DNA of 64,000 nt from Reinekea forsetii. Its GTDB lineage: Bacteria > Pseudomonadota > Gammaproteobacteria > Pseudomonadales > Natronospirillaceae. Positions 17,654 through 25,827 of this stretch are shown here, one piece after another; positions within the stretch are counted from its first letter, which is position 1; each line of letters begins with the position of its first letter. A program made the position numbers and the translations under genes. Where the stretch lies: assembly GCF_018860385.1 (NCBI RefSeq), contig NZ_JAHKPH010000003.1:139585-203584 (forward strand). The letters are read 5' to 3'. Under the pieces are notes generated by a model. That model was given only the letters and a program-made list of their open reading frames with translations. It ran no database searches and was not told where the DNA came from.

Positions 17654-18127
17654 TTATTTTTGACGTAAAATAGTGACGTCTTCTGCTTGCAAGCCTTTGG
17701 AGCTTTCAACCACACCAAAGCGAACTCGCTGACCTTCTTGCAAAGAGCGATGGCCACGGCCACGAATCGATCTAAAATGGACAAATACATCTTCACCATT
17801 TTCACGTGTTACAAACCCAAAACCTTTACTCACGTTAAACCATTTTACAGCGCCTTCTTCACGATCATCTTCTTCAAACTGGGCAACAACAGGTGCAGCT
17901 ATCACCTGGGCCAATAAAACAAGAATTGTGACGGCACAAACGATGGCACCATAAGCGGCCCATTTCACACTGACCATACTGGTAGATACCAGTTCCGCTA
18001 CTGTTAACGATTGTAATTCTGGGATCAAGGATAAGGCTGCTGCGCAAATGATGGGTGCTACCAGCGCGACTAATAAGCTTACCGCAATCTTAACTAACCA
18101 TAATTTCAACTTCATTCTATTACTCAC
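17654..18127 (-). CDS. Membrane-anchored cold-shock domain protein
   Basis: A 157-residue fusion of a membrane part and a nucleic-acid-binding domain. Two hydrophobic segments (about 10-32 and 56-82) are followed by an acidic linker (EEDDREE) and a full cold-shock domain (about 92-155) with AVKWFN (93-98), RNP-1 KGFGFV (101-106) and RNP-2 VFVHF (114-118). Free Csp proteins have no membrane part; this arrangement would hold an RNA/ssDNA-binding domain at the inner membrane, facing the cytoplasm if both segments span. It is a single gene, divergent from slyX with a 171-bp gap. Confidence 0.88.
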   Translation of the reverse strand: MSNRMKLKLWLVKIAVSLLVALVAPIICAAALSLIPELQSLTVAELVSTSMVSVKWAAYGAIVCAVTILVLLAQVIAAPVVAQFEEDDREEGAVKWFNVSKGFGFVTRENGEDVFVHFRSIRGRGHRSLQEGQRVRFGVVESSKGLQAEDVTILRQK

Positions 18128-18298
18128 TCTTTAATGACAGATGTCTTACTTTTATTGGAATACTTATTTAAGGCTGAAAGACAGCCATTTGTGTATCGTT
18201 ATCACTATTTACGCCTACAATTGGCGAAATCTCTGGCATAATGCCAAAATTCTCACCTATATTGCAACGTATCACATTTTTTAGGAAAGATATTGTAA

Positions 18299-18505
18299 AT
18301 GAACAAATCAGACCAAGACGTAGAGCTAGAAACTCGAATTACCTACATGGATGACACAATAGACCAGCTCAACGATGTGATTAGCCGCCAACAGCTGCAA
18401 ATCGATAAACTCGAGCGCATCGTACAAAAACTGCTCACCGATCACATTGAGCTCAAGGATCAACTCGCCCCAGAAGTCACCGACACGCCACCTCCACATT
18501 ACTAG
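18299..18505 (+). CDS. slyX: SlyX family protein
   Basis: A 68-residue coiled-coil protein. The pattern LETRITYMDDTIDQLNDVI followed by a second heptad helix and a short Pro-rich tail ending in PPPHY is the SlyX signature (the PPHY end is strongly conserved). Function is unknown. It stands 60 bp upstream of plsB in the same direction. A 7-bp inverted repeat (CCGACAC at 18480-18486, GTGTCGG at 18510-18516) spans its stop codon but has no good T run. Confidence 0.92.
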   Translation: MNKSDQDVELETRITYMDDTIDQLNDVISRQQLQIDKLERIVQKLLTDHIELKDQLAPEVTDTPPPHY

Positions 18506-18565
18506 CCTAGTGTCGGGCTTTAAAAAAACGTAAAATATCCTCTTTTAGTAAGGTATCGTGGTTAG

Positions 18566-21013
18566 ATGTTCTCTATACAAACAAAAATTCGTCAGTGGGT
18601 TCAAAAAGTCTTGTTTTGGTGGGTTAAAGTCCCAGAAAACCCTCATCACACCGACTTTGACCCGATTTTAAAAGCAAAGCATTGTGTTTACGTGCTAGAG
18701 CACCAATCTACCGCCGATGCTTTAGTAGTCGATCATCAGCTAAAAAAGCTTGGACTGCCTGGATTACATGAAAAGCTTAAGCTTTCTCCAGAGCACCAAG
18801 AGAAAGCGTTACTCACTGTTCACCCAAGAAAATCAGTATTACAGCGCCACCAACCCAGTATTACGCCCAGAATCCAGTCTTTTATAGATCATTTGGCGGT
18901 TAATTCTGATGAAGAAATTCTATTGGTTCCGATCGCTTTGTACTGGGGTCGAACGGCCAGCACCAACAACAGTATAATTTCGGCACTATTAAGCTCTAAC
19001 TGGTCTGTTGTAGGCCGGTTTCGCAAACTCTTGACGGTTTTGTTAAACGGTCGCGATACCTATTTAGAAATAAACGCACCTATTTCATTACGACAACTGA
19101 TCGATGAAAGCGAAGACCATTCAAAACTCACTCGCAAAGTAGCCCGTGTATTACGTGTGCATTTTCGCCATGTTCGCACCGCTGTCATTGGGCCAGATTT
19201 ATCTCACAAACGGGTTATCATTGACCAAATCCTCAGTTCCGAACCGGTTCGAAAAGCCATTGCGACTCATTCTTCAACTAAATCTGTCAGCTTAGATAAA
19301 TCACGCGCCGTGGCACGCAAACATGCACTGACCATAGCGGCCAATGTTTCTTACAATACTATTCGAGTTCTCGATGTGTTGCTGACTCGACTCTGGAATA
19401 AAATTTATAACGGTATTGTTTTAAATGGTATCGAGCCAGTTCGTGAACTCGCTAAAGACAACGAAATTGTCTATGTACCCTGCCATCGAAGCCATATCGA
19501 CTACTTATTGCTGAGTTATTCCTTGCACCGGAACGGGCTAAATGTGCCTCACATTGCGGCGGGTGAAAACTTGAATATGCCCATTGTCGGTAATATTTTA
19601 AGACGCGGCGGCGCATTTTTCATTCGTCGTAAGTTTGGTGGCGATAAGCTCTATAGCACTGTCTTTAACGAGTATATTCATACAGTATTCCGCCGCGGTT
19701 ACCCGGTTGAGTATTTCGTAGAAGGAGGCCGCTCCAGAACCGGCAGAATGCGCAACCCAGCTACCGGGACGCTCGCCATGACGGTCAAAAGCCACTTACG
19801 AGATAGCAGCCGACCTATTGTATTTATTCCTGTTTATATCGGATACGAGAAAGTGTTTGAAAGCGGTTCCTACTTAGGTGAACTGAAAGGCAAAACTAAA
19901 AAGAAAGAAAATCTTTTTGATCTCGTGAAAACCGTGAAACATCTGAAAAACTACGGTCATGTGTATTTAAACTTTGGCGAGCCCATAAAACTAAACGATG
20001 AGCTCAATGAGCAGGTACCTACGTGGCGAGATACTCCTTACGGCCCCAATGATAAGCCTGATTGGATGTTCCAGTTTGTCGACAGTTTATCGACCAAGGT
20101 CGTAACAAAAATCAACGCGGCCGCCGCACTAAACCCGATCAATTTAATTGCAACCGTATTGCTGTCTACTCCAAAGCAAGCCATTGAATCAACTTTTTTA
20201 GAACAGCAACTGTCTTTGTTAATTGAACTCAATAAAGAACGCGAAGACTTAGTCACCCTGCCAACAGGCACGCCTAAAGAGTGGATAGAGTACGCGGTTA
20301 AAATGAATACACTGCGCCTGATCCCTCAAAAATTCGGTGATATTTATGGTTTAGACAGCCACAATACGGTGCTGATGTCTTATTATCGCAATAACGTTCA
20401 GCATTTATTTGCGCTTCCATCTCTAGTAGCTGCATTAGTCGCTCGCAGTGAAGGTATAGAAGAAGCGGAGATGCTGTCGCTGATAACCTTGATACACCCT
20501 TACATTCGCAGCGAACTGTTTATTGACGGCGATGATGAGGAAACCGAAAAACAAGCCTTACGAATTATAAAAGATTTACTGAAGTTGCAACTTATTTGCC
20601 AGAACAGCGACGGCTTGTATTGCCCGCCTGAAGCCAGTTCCGACAAGCACCTTCAATTGCAATATTTGGCCAACATCATTCTGCCAACACTGGAGCGATA
20701 CTTACTGACACTATCGGTTTTAGTCAGATTCGGAAATGGCGAATGCAGCCAAACCGTTCTAGAAAACCAATCGCAACAAATGGCTCAGCGTCTGTCTTTA
20801 TTGAATGGACTGGATGCGCCTGAATTTTTCGACAAAGCCTTATTTAAAAACTTCATCATGACGCTTAAAAAGCGTGGTGCATTAAAGACGAATGAAGAAG
20901 GTAAACTCACTTACAGCGACAATATACCTATGGTGATCAGTAAAGCTGGCTCTGTCATGCCTAATGATATTTGGTATAACGTGTTGCAAGTGACTAAACG
21001 ATCGACTTCTTAG
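18566..21013 (+). CDS. plsB: Glycerol-3-phosphate 1-O-acyltransferase
   Basis: An inner-membrane acyltransferase that starts phospholipid synthesis by acylating sn-glycerol 3-phosphate from acyl-ACP or acyl-CoA. It is 815 residues, as usual. The four acyltransferase blocks lie in order after about residue 300: CHRSHIDYLLLSY (HX4D, near 306-318), GGAFFIRRKF, FVEGGRSRTGR and IVFIPVYIGYEKV. The last 7 codons overlap the convergent rsmJ gene by 20 bp. It probably shares a transcript with slyX. dgkA, which feeds the same lipid pool, is elsewhere in this window. Confidence 0.97.
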   Translation: MFSIQTKIRQWVQKVLFWWVKVPENPHHTDFDPILKAKHCVYVLEHQSTADALVVDHQLKKLGLPGLHEKLKLSPEHQEKALLTVHPRKSVLQRHQPSITPRIQSFIDHLAVNSDEEILLVPIALYWGRTASTNNSIISALLSSNWSVVGRFRKLLTVLLNGRDTYLEINAPISLRQLIDESEDHSKLTRKVARVLRVHFRHVRTAVIGPDLSHKRVIIDQILSSEPVRKAIATHSSTKSVSLDKSRAVARKHALTIAANVSYNTIRVLDVLLTRLWNKIYNGIVLNGIEPVRELAKDNEIVYVPCHRSHIDYLLLSYSLHRNGLNVPHIAAGENLNMPIVGNILRRGGAFFIRRKFGGDKLYSTVFNEYIHTVFRRGYPVEYFVEGGRSRTGRMRNPATGTLAMTVKSHLRDSSRPIVFIPVYIGYEKVFESGSYLGELKGKTKKKENLFDLVKTVKHLKNYGHVYLNFGEPIKLNDELNEQVPTWRDTPYGPNDKPDWMFQFVDSLSTKVVTKINAAAALNPINLIATVLLSTPKQAIESTFLEQQLSLLIELNKEREDLVTLPTGTPKEWIEYAVKMNTLRLIPQKFGDIYGLDSHNTVLMSYYRNNVQHLFALPSLVAALVARSEGIEEAEMLSLITLIHPYIRSELFIDGDDEETEKQALRIIKDLLKLQLICQNSDGLYCPPEASSDKHLQLQYLANIILPTLERYLLTLSVLVRFGNGECSQTVLENQSQQMAQRLSLLNGLDAPEFFDKALFKNFIMTLKKRGALKTNEEGKLTYSDNIPMVISKAGSVMPNDIWYNVLQVTKRSTS

Positions 21014-21761
21014 TATAAAGGTCAAAGCGACTACTTTTTCCGACTAAAGAAGTTGTCGGCTTTTGATCTGCTAGAAAGGGCGCCTGTTTTGGGCGCTTAA
21101 CCACCACTCTGTATTCAGCCATTTCTAATGCTGGGGCCAATAAAGCATCGGCATCTTCATCGCTTCCGACTAAATCGTGAAATAAAGCCATATCTTTTTT
21201 AACCTTGGCGGATTTTTCTCTGGTCGGGAACATCGGATCTAAATAAATCACCTCAGGCGCAAAACGTGCAACAGCTTCGGATTCATAGAAGTTACCGAGT
21301 TCTAAAGAAATCGATCCGGCCTCTAAAACCTCTGCCTGCTGGTGTTTTAAACGAAATAACCCATCAGCGAGAAGTTGATGGACAATAGGATGGCGTTCGC
21401 ACATTAATACCTTAGCACCCAGTGAAGCCAATACGAACGCATCGCGTCCTAAGCCAGCGGTAGCATCCACCACCTTTAAATCTTTACGTTTATTCAGCCC
21501 GATAGCTTTGGCAACGGCTTGCCCTGCACCACCACCATGTAAACGCCGGTGCGAGGAAGCATTAGAGAGAAAATCTACGCAAATTGGTTTAACTTTAGGC
21601 CATTGCTTTGGTGCTACTGATAATTTATCTTCGTTAAAGATTAAAAAAATGTCTTCTGGGTTGTTGTGAACAACTTCGACCCAATTTTCACGCAGCAACC
21701 TTGCTATGTGGTCCGGTAAAACTGAGGCATCATCTTTTGGTAGGTAAAACTTAATGTTCAT
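20994..21761 (-). CDS. rsmJ: 16S rRNA (guanine-1516-N2) methyltransferase
   Basis: A SAM-dependent enzyme that methylates G1516 of 16S rRNA. At 255 residues it has the RsmJ marks: CVDFLSNASSHRRLHGGGAG (about 67-86), the SAM-binding VVDATAGLGRDAFVLASLG (about 97-115), ERHP after strand 2, and the catalytic IYLDPMFPTREKSAKVKKDM (about 173-192). It converges on plsB with a 20-bp overlap of coding ends, so the two transcripts must run into each other's reading frame; no terminator is visible between them. Confidence 0.95.
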   Translation of the reverse strand: MNIKFYLPKDDASVLPDHIARLLRENWVEVVHNNPEDIFLIFNEDKLSVAPKQWPKVKPICVDFLSNASSHRRLHGGGAGQAVAKAIGLNKRKDLKVVDATAGLGRDAFVLASLGAKVLMCERHPIVHQLLADGLFRLKHQQAEVLEAGSISLELGNFYESEAVARFAPEVIYLDPMFPTREKSAKVKKDMALFHDLVGSDEDADALLAPALEMAEYRVVVKRPKQAPFLADQKPTTSLVGKSSRFDLYTKKSIV

Positions 21762-21815
21762 CCAGGCTACTAGTTAAGAATGTTATGTAATCGCTATTGT
21801 AAAGTAGATTGGATG

Positions 21816-22166
21816 CTAAACGTAGACATCTATACCGAAAAGTCCTGGCTGATTATCTCTCGCTTGCGGTTGGGTTTGCTGAGCCACCTGCTGATACTGA
21901 TTGATAGGCTTGCTTTCTGACCCTCCATCTTGGTTTGTGGCCAAGGTTCGATTAGCTTCTGAGGAGGCGGTAGGTTGGCTTACGGGCGCAAACTGGGTAC
22001 TTTGTGGCGACTCTGTTCTATCTTGAGTTTGTGGGCGCGCCGACGCTTTTTGCTCTGCTAGCCTTACGTTTTCGGCTTGCCCTACATTATTGGCGTTCAC
22101 GCCTGAGTTAACCGGCGATTTTGAGGTTGGCGTTGCGAGAGGGATTGAAGCGCTTTGAATTTGCAT
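21816..22166 (-). CDS. Low-complexity Gln/Ser/Thr-rich hypothetical protein
   Basis: A 116-residue protein with no hydrophobic segment. It is rich in Gln, Ser, Thr, Ala and Asn over nearly all its length and looks disordered, ending in the more ordered GLFGIDVYV. The start MQIQSASIPLATPTSKSP and this tail resemble small uncharacterised proteins I recall from pseudomonads, but I cannot name a family. It lies between rsmJ and uppP, all on the minus strand. Expression from its own promoter is possible. Confidence 0.55.
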   Translation of the reverse strand: MQIQSASIPLATPTSKSPVNSGVNANNVGQAENVRLAEQKASARPQTQDRTESPQSTQFAPVSQPTASSEANRTLATNQDGGSESKPINQYQQVAQQTQPQARDNQPGLFGIDVYV

Positions 22167-22232
22167 AACGAGTACCAGCCCAAGTTAAGATTTTAAAAGC
22201 GTAGCGCTACATCCCGGTTTTGCCAGTTAAAA

Positions 22233-23042
22233 TTACGAAAAATAAACAAAGAACAAAATGGCCCCTAAAATCAGCCGATAAATGACAAATGGAATAAAGC
22301 CTGCTTTCTCAATCCACTTAAGAAACAAAACGATACAGGCTAATGCGCTAATGAATGATAGAACCGTTCCATAGAACAGAGCCTTATAGTCGATTGCTTC
22401 GGCCGATTGAGCAATATCAACACCGATCAAGAGCCCGGCCGCTAAAATAATAGGAATCGACAATAAAAAGCTAAACTTGGCGGCATCAGATTTTTTTAAC
22501 CCCACCATGAGGCCGGCTGTCATCGTAATACCGGATCTAGAAGTACCCGGTATAATTGCCACCGCTTGAGCTAAGCCAATAAACAGTACAGATTTTATGG
22601 ATAAGTCTTCTACACCTTGCTTCTGCTTAGCCGTTACATCGGCGTACCAGAGTAACAATCCAAAAATTACCGTGGTAAAAGCAATCACTATCAAACTGTT
22701 ATCGCGAATCACAGATTCGAGTGCGCCCTTAAACAATCCACCAAATATAACCGCAGGTATTGTCCCTAATATTATAAACCAACTGAGTTTGGCGAGTTGA
22801 GAATCGTGTGGACGCTTAAATAAACTGAGCGTCCAATTCTTCGCCATCGCAATGATGTCTTTATTAAAATAAATGATGACCGCCAATAACGAGCCTAAAT
22901 GCACGGCGACATCAAAGGCTAACCCTTGGCTTGTCCAACCCAATAATTGCTCTGGTAACAGCAGGTGCGCCGAACTGGAGATGGGTAAAAACTCAGTTAA
23001 CCCTTGAATTAGCGCTAATACAATCCATTGAACTTCTGACAT
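22233..23042 (-). CDS. uppP: Undecaprenyl-diphosphatase
   Basis: An inner-membrane phosphatase (BacA/UppP) that recycles undecaprenyl pyrophosphate to the lipid carrier for peptidoglycan, and gives bacitracin tolerance when abundant. At 269 residues with about eight membrane helices it has both signature loops: QGLTEFLPISSSAHL (about 14-28, with the catalytic Glu) and PGTSRSGITMTAGL (about 165-178, with the catalytic Arg and Ser). It is on the minus strand, 48 bp downstream of tsaB, and may be co-transcribed with it. Confidence 0.97.
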   Translation of the reverse strand: MSEVQWIVLALIQGLTEFLPISSSAHLLLPEQLLGWTSQGLAFDVAVHLGSLLAVIIYFNKDIIAMAKNWTLSLFKRPHDSQLAKLSWFIILGTIPAVIFGGLFKGALESVIRDNSLIVIAFTTVIFGLLLWYADVTAKQKQGVEDLSIKSVLFIGLAQAVAIIPGTSRSGITMTAGLMVGLKKSDAAKFSFLLSIPIILAAGLLIGVDIAQSAEAIDYKALFYGTVLSFISALACIVLFLKWIEKAGFIPFVIYRLILGAILFFVYFS

Positions 23043-23090
23043 ACATCTCTCTTTTTATTGAAACTTAAAATATTTGATCATGTGCAACCC

Positions 23091-23792
23091 TTAAGAACCG
23101 ACTTTGGGTTTGTTGTCCCAAGTCACGTTATCTCTTAAGTAGGTCGGGAGCGCTAATTCTGGGCTCAGAGCAACGCTAGGGTCTTGCTGGTGTAGTTTCA
23201 TGGCTAATTCGGCACTGTCTAATGCGTTAGGAACTAAAATATGAATAGTTTGGGCAGCAACCTGTGCAGAAAGCGCTGAACTCATTTCATAACCCGCCGT
23301 CCAACCGTTTCCGATAAAAGTTACATTCTTAGGTGCAGCTTCCTTTAGTAACGAAGGAGGTAAAACCGCTTCGTCTTTTAATGGATTCGGTGTATTAGAA
23401 TCATCGACCGAATAAGGTGCAAAATAGATTTCCGACATTCGAGCATCAAGAGCCACCCAACAATCACGGTGACCCGCTTTAAAGGCAGAATAGGCTAACG
23501 AGTGCAACGTACTGATGGGGATAATTGGGCAATTTAATGCCATTGCTAATCCTTGAGCAACGCCCGCTGCGATACGAATACCGGTAAAAGAACCAGGTCC
23601 TCGTCCATAAACGATTGCGTCCAAATCACTCATGTTCAGCGAAGATTCTTGGATAAGGGCATTAATCTCACTTAATAGAATATTCGCATGTTCGCGTGGG
23701 CGATGTTGATGGAAGCTAAAATGTTGTTCAGGCGTCACAATGCTAATCGAGCAATATTCACCTGAAGTATCTAACGAAAGTATATTTTTCAT
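23091..23792 (-). CDS. tsaB: tRNA threonylcarbamoyladenosine biosynthesis protein TsaB
   Basis: A partner of TsaD and TsaE in making the t6A37 modification of ANN-decoding tRNAs; it is an inactive ASKHA-fold paralogue that stabilises TsaD. From ATG 23792 the protein is 233 residues and begins MKNILSLDTSGEYCSI, the usual start; an in-frame GTG at 23804 would add four residues. The dimer-contact motif VYGRGPGSFTGIRIAAGV (about 62-79) and WVALDARMSEIYFA (about 114-127) are typical. It is followed by uppP on the same strand. Confidence 0.94.
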   Translation of the reverse strand: MKNILSLDTSGEYCSISIVTPEQHFSFHQHRPREHANILLSEINALIQESSLNMSDLDAIVYGRGPGSFTGIRIAAGVAQGLAMALNCPIIPISTLHSLAYSAFKAGHRDCWVALDARMSEIYFAPYSVDDSNTPNPLKDEAVLPPSLLKEAAPKNVTFIGNGWTAGYEMSSALSAQVAAQTIHILVPNALDSAELAMKLHQQDPSVALSPELALPTYLRDNVTWDNKPKVGS

Positions 23793-23883
23793 AAGTTGCA
23801 GCACTAAGGTTTAATCGGCCGAATATTACCACATTTCACTCCAATTGCATGATCAAGCACCGTATTTGGCTTTTCATAGCCAC

Positions 23884-23913
23884 AAAAAAAGGCTGCCACT
23901 GCAGCCTTTTTTT
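23884..23913. terminator. Terminator of the histone-like gene
   Basis: GGCTGC (23891-23896) pairs with GCAGCC (23901-23906) around CACT, with seven A before and seven T after. It is 23 bp beyond the stop of the histone-like gene on the minus strand. The symmetric A/T runs would also work on the plus strand, but no plus-strand gene ends nearby. Confidence 0.88.
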
Positions 23914-23935
23914 CAACATTAGAAGAAAACTAGGT

Positions 23936-24643
23936 TTACTTTTTCTTCGCAGTCTTTTTAGCGCTTTTCTTCTTAGCAGGCTTAGCGTTGTGCTTTTTCT
24001 TTAAATCAGCCACTTTCGCTTTAACCTTTTTAGAAGTAGCTGTAATTCTTCCAGCTTCTTTCTTCTCAAAAGCTTTTACTTTCTTAGCATCGGCTTTAGC
24101 GCGAGAAGCTAACCATTTAGCTTCAAATGCTGCCATAGCTTTATCTAATGCTTCCGCTTTCTTAGCTTCTAAAGACGCAGCATATTCAGTAGCACGCTCA
24201 TCTGCTTTAGCTTTTGCAGCTTCTACAGTGGCTTCTATTTCTGCAACTTTCAAGTTAAATGAAGCTGTTTTAGCAGCCTCTTTAGCCGCAGCTAATGATG
24301 CACGAGCTTTATCAACACCTGATTTTGCGGTTTCAAGCTGACGCTTGACGGCCGCAGTCTTTTTCTTCTTAGCAACAGCTGCTTTTTTAGTCATTGCACT
24401 GCTTAATGCAGTTTCAGCTTTTTTAACTGCAGCGGTAGCTTTATCTACGGCTTTAGTTGCTGCAACAACGGCTTTGTTGGCAACAGCCGCTGGCTTTTTA
24501 GCGGCGGTTTTTTTAGCAGGCTTTTTAACGGCCTTCTTGGTAGTTTTTGGTTTTGCTTTTTTCGCTGCTACTTTTTTCTTCGCAGCAGGTTTTGCAGTGG
24601 TTTTTGGTCCGCGTTTTGCGGCTTTTTTCTTGGCAGCTGCCAT
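23936..24643 (-). CDS. Histone H1-like / AlgP-like Lys-Ala-rich DNA-binding protein
   Basis: A 235-residue, extremely basic protein. Residues 1-60 and about 205-235 are Lys/Ala/Pro-rich repeats (AAKKK, KPAAKKK, KKTAKKK) like the tails of eukaryotic H1 and Pseudomonas AlgP. The middle (about 60-200) is an Ala-rich heptad-like helix with alternating acidic and basic residues, probably a long coiled coil. So it has basic tails at both ends, whereas AlgP as I recall it has its KPAA repeats mainly at the C-terminus. A GAGGG ribosome site precedes ATG 24643 and a strong terminator follows. The likely role is nucleoid compaction or regulation; that is inferred from composition. Confidence 0.85.
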   Translation of the reverse strand: MAAAKKKAAKRGPKTTAKPAAKKKVAAKKAKPKTTKKAVKKPAKKTAAKKPAAVANKAVVAATKAVDKATAAVKKAETALSSAMTKKAAVAKKKKTAAVKRQLETAKSGVDKARASLAAAKEAAKTASFNLKVAEIEATVEAAKAKADERATEYAASLEAKKAEALDKAMAAFEAKWLASRAKADAKKVKAFEKKEAGRITATSKKVKAKVADLKKKHNAKPAKKKSAKKTAKKK

Positions 24644-25475
24644 AAAATATCCCTCATGTGTTCACGCACAAAAATGATCGAATAAAATTAAATCATCGAT
24701 AGAATCCTAATTTAGCTACCTAAAATCAAATTGCAAACAAAATGAGCATAAAATGAGCAAATAATGTTAAAAAAGTACGATTTTTCTTCAATTAAAACCG
24801 ATATCGACTTAAAAATTTAAAATTCTCTATTTTTAGTAAGATTTTTTATTTCTTTGGCTCAGAGTTTTTAATCGCATTCATTGCAGAATAAAAATGAAAT
24901 ACGCAATTTTATCTATTCTGAAAATCAGGTTTAAAGCGGAACAATTTAGCCTCATCATTTCATTGTAGTTCAGTAAAAAAATTCAATATTCAACGCTTGT
25001 AAACAACCCGTTTTTGAAACAAACTTTCTTCCGATTAACCGCAAAAATTTTTAACCCGTTAGTGTTTGTGTTCAATAACATTTAACTGAATATTTTCACT
25101 GTTTATTGGAATCAGTTTTAAGACTTTCCGGCACTCACCTTTTTAATCCACCCCATCCGAATAAGCGGCACACTCCTCTATAAAGTGAACGATAACCCCC
25201 TGAATGCTTTTCATTTTTACGAGCTGCCACGCAAGTCCATTTCAAAATTTGCTGAAGCGTAACTTAAAAGGTTGCTTTTATTGTTTAAAATCAATACTTA
25301 AGTTTTTTGGAGAATAAAAACCCTGCCGTTATAACGATTAAGTCTAATACTAGATAGGCGAATCTAACTGCGCTTAAAAGGCTAGATATCGGGGTTAATC
25401 GTTTTCAGAGTTTCAATAACAACTTGATAGACTTTTATTTCTTTGAAAAAGAGGCAGCAAGCTTAAAATTATCAA
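24644..25475. other. Long AT-rich intergenic region
   Basis: About 830 bp without a credible protein gene, clearly more AT-rich than the flanks. The left end must hold the promoter of the histone-like gene (minus strand). I see no tRNA, no CRISPR repeats and no convincing ribosome-site-plus-ORF pair. The right part contains the inverted repeats at 25333-25403 and leads into the candidate small RNA. Confidence 0.6.
25333..25403. repeat. 9-bp perfect inverted repeat with inner repeats
   Basis: AACGATTAA (25333-25341) is repeated inverted as TTAATCGTT (25395-25403). Between them lie a small inner dyad TAGAT/ATCTA and two copies of CTAGATA (25350-25356 and 25382-25388). As RNA it could form a branched hairpin; as DNA it could be a regulator site. 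It lies about 70 bp before the proposed promoter of the candidate small RNA. Confidence 0.45.
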
Positions 25476-25580
25476 CTATATTCTTAATTACTGTTGATCG
25501 TAGCAGCAGCAGTATGGTGACTACTCCCATGTGGGCTCTGCCCCATGATTCCGGACACTGATTTCAGTGTCCGTTTTTTT
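25476..25580 (+). ncRNA. Candidate small RNA or attenuator leader
   Basis: A plus-strand unit of about 105 nt with no protein gene upstream on this strand for 4.5 kb, yet ending in a textbook terminator. A possible promoter is TTGAAA (25443-25448), 15-bp spacer, TAAAAT (25464-25469). Hairpin 1 (25528-25547) pairs CATG-GGGC with GCCCCATG with one bulged T; hairpin 2 is the terminator (25552-25580). A 15-codon ORF (ATG 25514, stop TGA 25559-25561) spans both hairpins but has no clear ribosome site. It matches no RNA family I know (not 6S, tmRNA, RNase P, SRP RNA or RsmY/Z). It may instead be the leader of the HTH gene at 25597. Confidence 0.4.
25552..25580 (+). terminator. Strong terminator just upstream of the HTH gene
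   Basis: CGGACACTG (25552-25560) pairs perfectly with CAGTGTCCG (25565-25573) around a 4-nt loop, followed by seven T (25574-25580). The ribosome site of the next gene begins 6 nt later. Confidence 0.88.
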
Positions 25581-25596
25581 ATCTAGAGGAAAAGCA

Positions 25597-25776
25597 ATGC
25601 AAAGCGAGTTTCTATCCATTGAAAAAGCCGCAGAATTCTTAAGCGTGTCAGATATAACCGTAAAACGATATATTCGAGAGAACCTAATCCCTTCCGTTGA
25701 GCAAAATGGAAAGACCATGATCGATAAATCGGCCTTAGAGCGATACAAAGCCATTAATGATAAGTTTAAACGCTGA
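25597..25776 (+). CDS. Small excisionase/MerR-type helix-turn-helix protein
   Basis: A 59-residue protein, MQSEFLSIEKAAEFLSVSDI at the start, with the winged-helix pattern of HTH_17/excisionase proteins: EKAAEFLSVSDITVKRYIRE (helices 1-2) and a wing IPSVEQNGKTMIDKSALERY. ATG 25597 follows a clear AGAGGAAAA site (25586-25593); a GTG at 25567 in the same frame lies inside the terminator and is unlikely. No integrase, att site or phage gene is near. Only 16 nt separate the terminator from the ATG, so the gene has no room for its own promoter. The target is unknown. Confidence 0.75.
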   Translation: MQSEFLSIEKAAEFLSVSDITVKRYIRENLIPSVEQNGKTMIDKSALERYKAINDKFKR

Positions 25777-25827
25777 TTCATGAGGTGAGCTTTGGTATAA
25801 TTATCTTTTGTTTTAAAGATACTAACC

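Noticed and set aside
23988-24677. Long plus-strand open frames opposite the histone-like gene (Phe/Ala-rich)
   Set aside because: They are shadows of the Lys/Ala codon repeats (AAA/GCN read backwards give TTT/NGC); no ribosome sites, and the minus-strand gene has clear signals.
25300-25580. Known RNA gene (6S, tmRNA, RNase P, SRP RNA, RsmY/Z) at the orphan terminator
   Set aside because: No CCA end, no RNase P core, no run of GGA hairpins and no 6S-type central bubble; it fits none of these.
25597-25776. Prophage or integrative element marked by the excisionase-like HTH gene
   Set aside because: No integrase, no tRNA, no att duplication and no phage genes within the window.
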